Shown in pieces: positions 26,901 to 36,947 of a stretch of DNA of 64,000 nucleotides. The stretch's first letter is position 1; every line of letters starts with the position of its first letter. The DNA comes from Tribonema minus (taxonomy: Eukaryota > Sar > Xanthophyceae > Tribonematales > Tribonemataceae), in the NCBI GenBank assembly GCA_017506865.1, contig JAFCMP010000112.1:1612001-1676000 (forward strand), read 5' to 3'. Both the position numbers and the translations under genes were made by a program. Under the pieces are notes generated by a model that worked only from the letters and a program-made list of their open reading frames with translations, was not told the origin of the DNA and did not search any database.

Positions 26901-29255
26901 GGGCTGATGTGGTGGCCGAAGACGGGCGTTTGGAGGCGGGCTTGGGTGACACGCCATAGCTCACCTCGAAGCACATGCCACTTACACCGGTGACGATGCC
27001 TCCACCTCCGCCACGCACCCTGGTTGTGCCGAGTCGTATGCCGTAAGCAGCGGGGTCGGCGAAGCGCGCTGAGTTGAAGAGAGACTCGTGCACGGGTACA
27101 GAGGGCTCGAATGTGCAGTAGAGAACACGGCTCCCGCTGGTGCGCAGCAGCTCAGTGTTGTGCGTTTTGCTCCGAGTCCAAGACACCTGTGAGCAAAAGA
27201 AGTGTCGAAAAGTCTGGTGAGGTCATGTGCACTAGCCAAATGCCTGACGCACACGACATGCGTCGCCTCAGGTATATCGCTTACCTCTTTCACCAGTAGG
27301 TTCTCGAGGGATGTGAACGTCTGCTGAGACTCGCGAGACTTGTTCCTCCGCGACTGCACCTCTCCTTTCTGCTTGTCCGACTTGCTGATGAGGGCGGCAG
27401 GGTCGCCGTTGATGAGAGATGTCTGGGGCGCGAGCACAGCACCGCCTAGGACCTTGCGAGCCTCCTGGTTGCAGCCCATGATGGAGAAGGACGTGATGCG
27501 AGCGCTCACCTGCAATGAGCAGAGGGTTCGCAGCTGAGTGAGTAAGCCATAAATGCACATACAGAGTCAAGAGGCATAGACAGTCAAGGGCGCACAATAC
27601 TCACATTACGAACGGCCCTTGTTACTCTTGCTGCTATTGCTGCCACTCCTCCAGCCGCACTCCTCAATGGCGGTGTCACGGTGTCGCTGCTTGAGTCCTC
27701 GACATCGCTGTCCTCCACGTCCATGTCATCATCATTGCTGTCTACATCGCTGTTGACCAGATCAATCTCTTCGCCATCCATCTGCGCAGCGAAATCGGAT
27801 ATGAGAGCAGCAATGTTAGAATTGCACAAACATGATGGCACGGCATCAATGCGTTTGATGGATTGCCTCTCACCGTGTCCATCAGCAGGTCTTCGGCAAG
27901 ACTTAGTGCTTCCTGTATCTGTATCTCCATGTTACGATGGTCCGCTGCAGTGATCGGCACAGGGTGTTGTTCGCGAAGCTGTTCTGCAGTCATTTGCCCC
28001 GCATGCAGATCCGTGGCTACCTTCTGCATGCATCAGCGTGAGGTGTATGTAATGAGTACGTGTTCTCAGGCAGCGCAGCAGACATGACATGATACTAGCA
28101 AAGCGCAAGAGTGTGAGCAAATGTGGTGATATCACTTACATCATCTGAGCCTGATGATTCTGTTGCTGCCGCTATGACTGCCGCTGCCACGCCTGCTGCT
28201 GCGCTGACCAATGGTGCCATGTAGCTGTTGCCACCACCAAATCCATCGTCCATGGCCGCCGCTGGCGAGCAAGCTTGTAGGAGCAGTGTCAGCAGTAGAT
28301 AAGCATGACTCCTCGTCGTGCTGCCACCGCCGAAGTGCGCATACTGCTTGTAGGAGCTGATGGCCTGCCCGCCAGCAACACCGGCCAGCGTATAGAGCGG
28401 CTTGATGTCGAGAGCTGGCGTGATGACGCGCATAGCTGCCAGGGCCGCTGCTGCTGTGATGGCCTTGAGCGAACTGTGCCATGCAGCGTAGGACCGTCGC
28501 CTTCACGTGCTCACGCAGTGCCTGTCGGACACACATGTATGCAGTTGGTCAGATCGGGTGCAGCGACTGCAATGCTCACAGGCCGGGCACGTGATGGCAA
28601 GGCTGCGTACCTTTATGACCAGTGATCGCAGCAGGAGTGGGTTGATTGGGTCTTTGGCAATTGGGGGTTGGGCAGTGCTCGTGCGGCTCAGGCGGCTCGA
28701 GTAGCTCCACTGCATAGGAGCACAACAGAAAGTAGTGCAAATGAGTTTACAGATTGAATCGGTGTTGTGAGGAGAAGTGTTGCCAGCAAGCAACACACTC
28801 ATGTACATGTTTGCAAGGTATTGCACACGCATGCTGTGTTTGTGCGATATGCATCCTCACCTGAGCAGGCACGGGGCGGCGACACTTCCTTGCACGGCCG
28901 ATGGTGGCGGCAAAGATGGCGTTGGCCCGCTTGCGGGTGCCCCCAATCTGCCTGAATGTCGGGCCTCGTGGTGAGTCCTGTTGCGAAGTTACATCATGTT
29001 TTGCTAGTGTTAGTGATGGCTGTCACACATGCAGCGCGTACACCACATACAAGGTTGTAGACACTGCAGGCAGGCATATCAGGCGCATCATGGCATCACG
29101 AAAGCATTTACCTGTTTCATCATGATTTGCCAGATCCCCACCATCACCAGCAGCACCACATGCGCTGTAAGGCTACACGGGGTGGCCATGATGATCCATG
29201 GAAGAAAGAACAGCACGTTGGCCATGTAGGCCAACAGTTTCTTGAACGGTATCAT
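20904..29255 (-). CDS. Large 14-exon protein, unknown function
   Basis: Exons by splice-site reading (high to low): 29112-29255, 28861-28977, 28611-28709, about 28140-28463, 27874-28023, 27605-27781, 27285-27509, 26423-27186, 26039-26137, 25754-25879, about 23658-24654, 22705-23217, 22196-22568, 20904-21721. Nearly all joints have GTAAG/GTGAG-type donors, CAG acceptors and matching phase; the start of exon 4 and the end of exon 11 are the least sure. Total about 1,650 residues. Features in order: two hydrophobic, probably membrane segments at the N-terminus (MANVLFFLPWIIMATPC, HVVLLVMVGIW); a basic stretch; an Ala-rich part; an acidic block (SNDDDMDVEDSDVEDSSSD); an Ala/Pro repeat in exon 8; a polar Lys-rich part; a globular-looking region in exons 11-13; and a Gln/Met/His-rich low-complexity end. 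No known family was recognised. Introns contain minisatellites. Confidence 0.6.
21760..22170. repeat. Intronic minisatellite, about 102-107-bp unit, four copies
   Basis: 'gagatctagct' recurs near 21774, 21876 and 21983, and changed ('caggtctagct') near 22087, with 'gtgacattcc', 'catgttatgtgcatgcact' and 'gctgaaggacaga' in each unit. It lies in the intron between exons 13 and 14 of the large minus-strand gene. Confidence 0.85.
24725..25650. repeat. Intronic minisatellite, 90-bp unit, ten copies
   Basis: 'gaactgaggttagatg' (or 'ggactgaggttagatg') recurs at a strict 90-bp step from about 24752 to 25565; one unit is 3 bp longer. Each contains 'catcctgtgag', 'cagtgtgcaaat', 'gtacaaatg' and 'gcaacatgta'. 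It fills most of the intron between exons 10 and 11 of the large gene. Because 90 is a multiple of three, it produces long meaningless open frames on the minus strand. Confidence 0.95.
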
Positions 29256-29484
29256 GGCGCCGCCACACCTGCATACGCGAAGATTGTTTTTGACACATGA
29301 GACTGTGTAATAAAGATTGGAGACGTGTGCAGATTATCGCCGTGGAATCACAAGACTCAGATTCAAGAGTAAGGATTCGATATGTTTGCGCTCGTAAGCT
29401 GCAGCCAGATTATACATTCAAGAATTCGAACAACAGCTGGACTGTGCAGTATATCAAGAATGACATCTGTATATATTTAAATAT

Positions 29485-29576
29485 TGTGCGCTCCGGTCCG
29501 CGCAATAAATATTACAGATGTGAAGTGCACACACACTGTTTCACTCTCACACACACCAACCGCTGGAACACGCAAT
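29485..29576 (+). promoter_or_regulatory. Conserved upstream block of family X copy 1
   Basis: This block is shared with the region upstream of family X copy 2 (61764-61855, opposite strand): 'gcgctccggtc', 'gcgcaata', then 'cactctcacacacaccaacc' directly before the ATG. Conservation across the duplicated loci suggests promoter or leader sequence was copied with the gene. No TATA box is claimed. Confidence 0.5.
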
Positions 29577-30979
29577 ATGGTCGCCACACAGTCCAAGACA
29601 CGCGCAGAGCAGAACAATGAGACAAAGGCGCAGAGGCACTCTAGGAAAATTAAGCGGGCCACAGAGGGGCGGTACACATACGTTAAGGCTGTCAAGGAGG
29701 CAGAGAAATGGGGCTTCAAAGTCATAAGGGACGAAGCGACGTGGAATGCGCAGGCGCTGGTGCGCCCCAGCAGGCGGAAGCTGCGCATCGTGGGCAGGAA
29801 CCCCATACATTTAGACAGCATCATGAGCGGTCACATTCGATCAGATGCTCCGTCAGAGGAAGAGAAAGTGGCAACAAAGGCAAAGCAGTCGAAGTCACAT
29901 AAGGACCGTGGCCTGGGCCAGATAAACTGGCACGAACAGAGTGCTATCAAAGCCGCGCTGCTCATCCTTGACCCAACAGGACTCGTGGGCACCGCACCCC
30001 TCCCAGATGGTTTAGGAGGTGACCTTCAAATGCAATGAAGGTGAGTGATAACCCATTGTACGCTGGCTGCCAGGCCAAAACTGGCACCGGGGGTGGGGAC
30101 AAATGCGTTAACTTGCAGGTGAAGAAGAAAGACGGCAAGGAACTTCAAGGAGGGTGTTATGCGGGACACATTCTGCTCGGCGTAGTTTTCACCATCACCG
30201 ACAGGGATGCAGCGCTGAAAGAGATGAAGACATTCGACGCCGTCCCGGAGGTCGTGGTGGGACAGATTTTCCTGTATAAGTCTGCCGCCGATCTGCCTTG
30301 CGCCAGCCTGCAGCCCTATCCTCGACTTGACAAGAATGACAAGTACGGCGACAATCGCTACGTGGTCGGCTTCGATGATGATGGCCGGCTCTGCCGTATG
30401 CGCGAGACTTTTCTCAGCCTCGTGCAGGAGAGGGCGATATGGGGGAGTGAGCAACTGTGGTTCGCCATGGGGCCTGGGACCCCGAACACATGCGTCTCCA
30501 CAGAACATGCATCAGAGGTGCTCAACATCAAAGCTCTGGCTGAGCTTGTTGGGTTTCAGTCGCTGCAAGCACCGGAGCGACAGAATGAGACGGTCGATGT
30601 AGTGTGGAGCTTGAACGACGAAGACATCCGCATCAGTGTGAAAACGGCCTCCATTGACAAGAAAGGATTTATGTTCGGCCTGGGTAAGCACCCCCACCAT
30701 GAATACTGTGATCTGGTGTTGGGGTTCTACAAGGATGGCAGCGGAAACCGCACAGGTGTGTCGGTCATATCAGCCGCACGTGTGTATGCGGAACGCGAAG
30801 TCAAAGTAGAGCGCAAGACCTTCAACTGGTCCAAAACCAACAACAAGGATGTTCTGTGCGACACAGTCGACCTGTCTAAGGCTGACGCCATGGACAGCGT
30901 GGTCGCGCGGGTGCTGTGCCTCATGCCTAAGGATGACGCGTCCGCGGCAGATGCTGATAACTGCATGTCAAACCCTTAA
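29577..30979 (+). CDS. Family X copy 1, unknown (two frames, one apparent 1-nt shift)
   Basis: It begins MVATQSKTRAEQNNETKAQR (ATG 29577) and runs to about 30030. The sense then continues in the neighbouring frame (30035-30979) as NPLYAGCQAK and on. Copy 2 reads through this point in one frame, so copy 1 has lost one nucleotide there, or the base is an assembly error. The N-terminal third is basic and helical (KAVKEAEKWGFKVIRDEATW). The C-terminal part contains VDVVWSLNDEDIRISVKTAS, CDLVLGFYKDGSG and GVSVISAARVY, all kept in copy 2. D...[I]SVKTA followed by a hydrophobic strand is reminiscent of PD-(D/E)xK nuclease cores, but this is speculative. No named family; the total would be about 465 residues. 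Confidence 0.55.
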
Positions 30980-31008
30980 ATGTAAACATGTAATTCAGAT
31001 GTAAACAC

Positions 31009-31665
31009 ATGCTGTTCCACTTCGTGAACTCTGATGCTGTTGCTTTGGGAGCATACCGCTCTGTACTTGGTGATGTCTTCGCGTGTACATTTGCATGCAG
31101 CACCATCATCGATCATGCAGACCATTGTGACACATTTGTGTCTGCTTCCAATAGCAGACTGTGTTTCGATGGTGGAAGTGATCTCGACTTCATCAAATTA
31201 TTAGGTGATCCGCACGATGCGATGTGCGAAGCAGCACGCCGTTACCTGCACTTGTTTGGCAACAGCATTGTAACACACTTACCGGTCGGAGCTGCTTTGA
31301 GCTGTAAATTTGGTGCAAATACTATTATAGCAGCACCGACGATGATCCTGCCGCAGCCAGTTCCAAACACTAACAATGCGTACACCGCTTTCAAGATGGT
31401 TCTTGAGCTGTTGGAAATCCAAAAGGCGGCAAACAATGTGTCGGTGCCGGGTTTGTGCACTGGCACCGGCAAAATGGACCCTTACACTAGTGCTCGCCAG
31501 ATTTTGGGTGCATGGAATGACCACCAAAATGGCCTGCGCTGCAACGTGCTCCATGAGGGTGACATTGTGTACAATTGCGGTGCAGCCATGCAGGCTCAAC
31601 CGGACTACTACATGAACATCAGCAGCTATTGTGGCACACACATAGTGCAGTATGTGGGAAGATAA
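31009..31665 (+). CDS. Macro-domain-like protein
   Basis: 218 codons, ATG 31009, 30 bp after family X copy 1 on the same strand. The middle and end match the macro-domain-like pattern: VSASNSRLCFDGGSDLDFIK early, VGAALSCKFGANTIIAAPTM, AYTAFKMVLELLEI, then VPGLCTGTGKMDPYTSARQI. That last block is the usual VPGLGTGVGGMDP-like loop of the phage-tail or host macro-like group. These domains bind ADP-ribose or related ligands, and some remove ADP-ribose from proteins. The residue after VPGLCTGTG fits ligand binding, but activity is not proven. No membrane segments. Similar proteins occur in algae and large DNA viruses. Confidence 0.65.
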   Translation: MLFHFVNSDAVALGAYRSVLGDVFACTFACSTIIDHADHCDTFVSASNSRLCFDGGSDLDFIKLLGDPHDAMCEAARRYLHLFGNSIVTHLPVGAALSCKFGANTIIAAPTMILPQPVPNTNNAYTAFKMVLELLEIQKAANNVSVPGLCTGTGKMDPYTSARQILGAWNDHQNGLRCNVLHEGDIVYNCGAAMQAQPDYYMNISSYCGTHIVQYVGR

Positions 31666-31865
31666 CCTGCCAGCCTAACCTCAGGACACAGTTGCCGCCA
31701 ATAGTGCTTCGTAGTCCACACTAATGCATGTCGCACACTGTTGTGACAATGGTAGTACTTGCTCTGCAGACTTTGCCAGCAGCAGCAGCAGCAGCAACTA
31801 GTCGTTACATAAGAAAGCCGAAGCTGTTGTCAGACTGAGCACAGCATGTGGTGCTGAAATCTACG

Positions 31866-32172
31866 CATCACAGTGTTGAGGTACATGTTGTGCACTAGCC
31901 TTGCCAGTGCAAGAGTCGGCACATCAATACGTGGCAGTTACGTCACAACACCGTCCCTGCATGGGTAAGAATTGGGACATGATGGAACAGCCTTGAAATG
32001 TAGAAGCGCACAACCTGTGGTGCTCTTATGTCAAAAACATCACAGTGTTGAGGTGCAGGCTACATGTTGTGCACTAGCCCATTGCACGAGCCGGGACATC
32101 AATACATGGCAGTTGCGTCACAGCACCGTCCCTGCATGGGTAAGAGTTGGTACATGATGAAACAGCCTTGAA
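31866..32172. repeat. Direct duplication, about 170-bp step
   Basis: 'cacagtgttgaggt', 'catgttgtgcactagcc', 'cgtccctgcatgggtaag' and 'acagccttgaaat' occur in order near 31870-31995 and again near 32040-32172. The second copy has a small insertion ('gcaggcta'). Confidence 0.8.
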
Positions 32173-32229
32173 ATCTGGCAGTTCTTGTAGTGCGCAGACA
32201 TATAGGCTGCCTCGCTGCGTGTGGTAAAG

Positions 32230-32900
32230 TCAATACCTACTATCAGTCAGCGCACCTGGTAGCAGCGCCCGGCCGTACAGTCCCGGCCCTGCAGCGCTTG
32301 TGTAGGAGAGTCGCTCGACCTGCATAAGGTAGAACAGCAGCAGAAGTATCAGCAGCAGTAGCAGCAGGCTAGCACTTGGGCAATGGTCCGTAATGCAGCG
32401 TTTGTGAAGAGACCCTGTCAGCTCTGCTGCGCACACGACACAAATGTGGTACAGTTTGCCAATCAAGAGTGCCGTAGTGGTATGCAGCGTCTTGTGATGT
32501 GTGGACATGATGCGCATGTCTCAAGTGCGCAGGCATCTAGCGCCTGCATCATGTGCAAGCCATGTACCCTGCTCGTATGGAGAGCATGAACATCAATGTT
32601 TGGGGTCACGCGCTGCCACGCTGCTTAATACCGGTCAGCGCACCTGTAAGCAGTGCCCTGCTGTGCAGTACCGGTCCTGCAGCGCTTGTCTAGCGGAGTC
32701 GCTCGGCCTGTGCAAGGCAGAGCAGCAGCACGTGTAGGAATCATCAGCAGCAGGCCAGCGCTTGTGCAGTGGCCCCTAACACTGCGCACAGCTTTCAGGA
32801 CACAAAGGCTCCCGAGGTGGTTGTTCAGTTTGCCCTTCAAGAGCGACGCAATGGTATGCAGTCTTGTGATGTGTGCATTAAAGTAAGATTGGACAGACTG
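32230..32900. repeat. Direct duplication, about 400-bp step
   Basis: 'gtcagcgcacctg', 'cctgcagcgcttgt', 'gagtcgctcg', 'cagcagcaggc' and 'gtgatgtgtg' occur in order in 32247-32510 and again in 32635-32880, with some 15-20% differences by eye. 'tcaagtgcgcaggcatctag' after the first copy resembles 'tcaagtgtgcagatgtttag' at 33130-33155, so a third fragment may exist. Confidence 0.7.
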
Positions 32901-33990
32901 GGCAGCTTGCCTTCAGTGTACGTATGGACTTGTATTTATAAAGGCCCAAGGGAGGCCGGGTTGCCTATGCAATCGAAAAGCTTGCGTCAACGCAGCAGCC
33001 TAGTCTGCGCCTTCAGTGTACTCAAATGTAGCTGTGGCCTTGTAGATTGCAGGTGACAGAATATTGCCGTAAATTGTGGATTGTGTAGACATGTGTTGCT
33101 GACCTATAATGTCAGCACATGATGCGCTTGTCTCAAGTGTGCAGATGTTTAGCGCCTGCCTTATATGCAGTCATTTAGCGCTCTCCTTGTAGTGCGCGAG
33201 TCTTCCGCTGCTGCTTAGTCGGGTAAGTGTCAGCACATGCAGCGCTTGCTTTGAAGTCTTAAGGTCTTCCGCTGCTGCTTAGCCGAGCAGACTCAACTCA
33301 TCTAGCGCTTGCGTTGAAGAGCACAGATAATCAGCAGCAGCAGCCTGGGTTAACACACCGACGCAGCTGTTGACCCTGACCTTCACGGACGGCCCTTGTC
33401 GCTGTTGTGTCAACACTGTAGCAGCACCAGATGATGTGCCAACTCTGGAGCAGCGGTGATGCTGTGATATCGTAGCACTTAACCACACTGGGCAAGACTG
33501 CAGACAGCACGAACGCTACAAATAGGTAAGTGCTGACATCACAGAAACCGACGCACCTGATGTGTTGGGTCTTCACGCGCAGGCCTTGACGCAATGCGGC
33601 GCTCTTTCCAGCGCGCGAAGATGTGCCAGCACTAGCCGCCGGTGGCGTTGGGAAAGAGCACAGACTTGTGGCCGCAGCGAGCAAGTCTGTATAGTGATGA
33701 ACAGAGTGTGGTGCAGTAGTGCATGCACTTTCCGTTGAGTTGGCCAGTAGTCGGTGCATTATCCCCATCAATGTGCTGAAACTCTAACGCCATCCTATGC
33801 CACCCTCTTATCTCAGCACAGACCCGCCCAAACTCTTGAAGACCCAGAATACTTTGCGCTACCCCCAAAAACCCCAAACTAGCACACGTGTCCCGCTGCT
33901 ATTATTCTGTTTTTACAAGAAGCCAGCTTTAGATCACACAAGCTGATACTTTACCACATTGACATTTTTATGTAGCGTACAAGGCACGAG

Positions 33991-34564
33991 ATGGTGCTGC
34001 AAGGGAGGATACGCGCAGAGCGAGCAGGGTTGTCAGAGTTACACCGTGAGGGCCGCCCAGCATTGACTAGTGACGTTGCTGTTGCCGAAGAAACGGTGAG
34101 CATATCAATCGTGCTGGTACCAGACACATTTCTGTTTTTTCAATGGTGCCCTCCGGCCATGCATCCATTTTATCGTCGACGTAGCAGCAAGTGTTGGTAG
34201 AGGGCCAACCATTATTGAGCGTGGCGTTGCACAGGTTTTGTACCCCCTGTATGACGAAGCATCTGTGGATCTGTTCATGTCGGCTGCTATAGGCGCCACG
34301 TCTGATCCGCGTCGGCGGGTGAGGGACTTGGTGCGCCTTCTAGTTTTGCGCGACGGCGCAATGTGTAGGTGTGACAAATGCCTCAATGAGGATGAGCAGC
34401 AACACGCTGTGGACTTGGTATCCCTAGAGCCTATACCACCGGACTTGTGTTGGAAGGCGCCGAATGGTGTTTGCCATGATATTCGCACTCTAATAGAGAT
34501 GATGAGCGTGACCCGCGTGGCTTGCTGCCGGACCGGAGCGGACCGCTGCCTGTGGCACTGCTAA
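33991..34564 (+). CDS. Small Cys-containing protein, treble-clef/U-box-like, model uncertain
   Basis: The supported part is 34202-34564: PTIIERGVAQVLYPLYDEAS, then RVRDLVRLLVLRDGAMCRCD-KC, then DLVSLEPIPPDLCW and NGVCHDIRTLIEMM. The motif D-x-[VI]-[ST]-L-E-x-I ... N-G-x-C-[YH]-D-x-x-T-L resembles short treble-clef/U-box-like domains common in nucleocytoviruses and some algae. A possible first exon (33991-34095, MVLQGRIRAERAGLSELHRE) ends at a GTGAGC donor, but I could not find an acceptor in the right phase, so the join is open. Function not known. Confidence 0.35.
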
Positions 34565-34651
34565 CTAGCCTGACCGGCTGAGTGTGGGCAAGTACACCTG
34601 CTAGTACTGGCCTCGAAGGTTGTGGCTTGAGGGGGTGACTTCACTGTCCGC

Positions 34652-34966
34652 ATGAGTCATTGGAAGAAGAAAAACTATTGGCCTAGGGTTGAACTTGAAC
34701 TCATCATGTCTCTGTTCTGTGTATCACCAAAGCACACGTCGCCTTTCGACGTGGAGGGGAGGCTAATCCGGTCCTACATCGACAGCGACAGTTCCAAATC
34801 ACTTGTGTTCAAAGTGACCGTGCACGACGAGGAGCTCATTGGCAATGCGTGGATGCGTTGTTGGCTTACGATGGGCAAAAGTATACTCTCAGCTCGTCTT
34901 AACGGAGAATACACAATCGAGACGCACATGCCCAGGCACAAGTGTTACATCTCTGTCAAGCAGTAG
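34652..34966 (+). CDS. Hypothetical protein, 104 residues
   Basis: ATG at 34652, 88 bp after the preceding frame. Begins MSHWKKKNYWPRVELELIMS; the second half (SLVFKVTVHDEELIGNAWMR, then SARLNGEYTIETHM) looks like a small beta domain. No family recognised. The 330 bp to the next feature contain no gene; a T-run ('aattttttttttg') lies at 35298. Confidence 0.4.
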   Translation: MSHWKKKNYWPRVELELIMSLFCVSPKHTSPFDVEGRLIRSYIDSDSSKSLVFKVTVHDEELIGNAWMRCWLTMGKSILSARLNGEYTIETHMPRHKCYISVKQ

Positions 34967-35297
34967 CTTGCTCAATAAGCTTTCTTCGATAATCATTCTG
35001 GTTGCGTCACTAATACAATATTATACTACTAATTCGATTTGTAGTTGCCGTCATACAGGGTCATTTCGATTTACAACAATCCTTGACATGCGTCTCTACA
35101 CCAACGGATGTCATGAGGTTACTTCCATAGTGACGAAGCAGGCATCTCTCAACTTCCCAGGGACCAATTGCTTAAGCGTGATGTCAGCAGTCAGCAGTCA
35201 TGGTAACAAACACAGGCAGTAAGAAAGGCAAAACACCATACCGTATACATTTATGCATGGCAAACATGTCATTTGGCACCATATTGAGGGGACACCA

Positions 35298-35722
35298 CTA
35301 ATTTTTTTTTGTCCTTGATAGGTCAATTGCATTCCACACCTGGGGCATGAGGCACATCACCAGCGCGATCAAGCTTTCCATGGCGTCTGGCTCCGAAAGG
35401 TCCACCTTAGTCTTGAACAAAACATCCCCATTCTTGTTTTTGGACCAGTAGAATTTCTCGTGCTCCACTTGGACTTTGCGTAGCGCATACACACGTGCGG
35501 CTGATATGACTGACACACCTGTCCAGTGTCCATTTCCATCCTTGTAGAATGCACACACCAGATGACAGTGCTCATCGTGAGGGTACTTATTCAGGTTGAA
35601 CTGAAATCCACTACCGTGAATGGACGCCGTTTTCACACTGATGCGGATGTCTTTGTGGTGTAATCTCCACACGACGTCCACTGTCTCATTCTGTCGCTCC
35701 GGTGCTCTAAGCGACTGGAAAC
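35298..35722 (-). pseudogene. Family X copy 2, C-terminal piece
   Basis: Reads FQSLRAPERQNETVDVVW, KDIRISVKTASIHGSGFQF and GVSVISAARVYALRK, aligning with residues after LAELVGF of copy 1. It is cut at 35722, where the 25-kb retroelement block begins; the N-terminal piece resumes at 60784 on the far side. The two cut ends share AAAC, and removing the block plus one AAAC restores the layout seen in copy 1 (cgactggaaaccaacaagg versus cgactgaaacccaacaag). The strand codes toward lower coordinates. Confidence 0.9.
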
Positions 35723-35776
35723 TGTGCGTCCAGGTGTTGTCGACACTTGTGCCATGCACGTGTCTCGGTACCTGTA

Positions 35777-36945
35777 CGTCAGCAAGGCGGGAGGCAGCGA
35801 TGGCGCGCAGCTGCCGCCAGACTTGGCAGCAGCAGGTGCGCACAGCGGCGCACACTCAAGCGCAGCTGTGGCGCTCCGCAGCAATCAGGCTCCTCATCAT
35901 AGCGCATATTGCGCTGATGTTTGTGAGACACACACAGCAGCAGCTCTTCTCTGTGCCATGTGTCTTACAGATACACCTTGAGTACTACTCGGAGTAGCTA
36001 GGCCTGCTCAGCTCGGTCAGTTACACATGACAGCGCTTGGCATATTGCACGTTAGCAATGACGTGACAGGAGGCGTTTTGCAGGTCTATCTCTGGGCCTG
36101 TACGTTTTAGACACCACACTACTTCGGTATAGGCTCAGCAGTGTAGTGTCTGGGGGCGATGTCGTACAGGTACCGAGACACGTGCATGGCACAAGTGTCG
36201 ACAACACCTGGACGCACAAACCCACCCGCCCACCCTAAAGATTGTTTCGGCCACGGCGCACTTGTTTTGCGCGTGTGTTCGACACAAACGCTGGGGGGGG
36301 ATTAGTGCGCAGTGCCAACATGTCGGGGGCGTACGTTGAAGTAGAATGGTGGTGTGTTTGCTTGCGTTGATTGCGCAGTGCCAACATGTCGGGGGCGCAT
36401 ATAGCAGCGGAGCAAGTTGCTTGCTCAAACTTGTTTTTGTGCTGCAGCAGTAAGATTGTATTGTTTGCAGCAACGCAGGTACTACTCCGGCCAGACGCGC
36501 TGCAGTCTTTCTGAGACTTGGTGGTAGCGGAGGGTTAGTGGTATATGCCAGACGCCCGCGTTCTCTTCGAGAGTTTCGGCGGTAGCGGAGGGCTGCTGTT
36601 CTTGCATTCGTAGAGATACTGAGTGTGTAGCACCTAGGGCACCTCACATGTGTGCATGTCTTTCCACTTGCGGAGCAGAAGAGCCATGCAGGGGGCGTGT
36701 GTGGTGAGGCGACCCTAGGTGGAGCCGTTGTTGAAGTAGGGTTGTGTAACCGCTTGGTACACGACATGCCTTTTGTGCTCTATACAAGATACCCAACACC
36801 ATGACTTCCTGACAGGACTTCTCTCCACTGCCTTTGGCCGCTGGCTATGCTCTCATTTGATATGGGTTTGCACACAGCACATGGGCATGTGGAATTGAGG
36901 TCTCAGGAGTCGTAAGGTGTGTAGTTTCTAGCGTAGTTCATAAAC
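35777..36945 (-). repeat. Left arm of a 1,169-bp inverted repeat
   Basis: Reverse complement of 39844-41012, the same length and essentially identical by eye (the 210-codon frame in both arms translates identically). It holds, inverted, the C-terminal end of the coiled-coil frame of the 3,376-bp element, the following spacer, and most of its 273-bp terminal repeat. The arms enclose a 2.9-kb centre with the LINE reverse transcriptase. No gene is called inside; the 210-codon frame (36135-36767) looks non-coding. Confidence 0.9.
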
Positions 36946-36947
36946 AC

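Larger units (their letters stand above)
31666..33990. other. Gene-poor repeat region
   Basis: No supported gene in 2.3 kb. Short frames on both strands overlap and have low-complexity CTG/CAG content. Two local duplications fill much of it (listed separately). A further partial repeat ('tcttccgctgctgcttag') occurs near 33200 and 33265. A non-coding RNA is possible but there is no evidence for one. Confidence 0.5.

Noticed and set aside
36135-36767. 210-codon frame found identically three times (also 40022-40654, 57613-58245)
   Set aside because: Identity is explained by the recurring element; composition (Cys/Thr/Pro/Arg mix) and overlap with the terminal repeat argue against coding.
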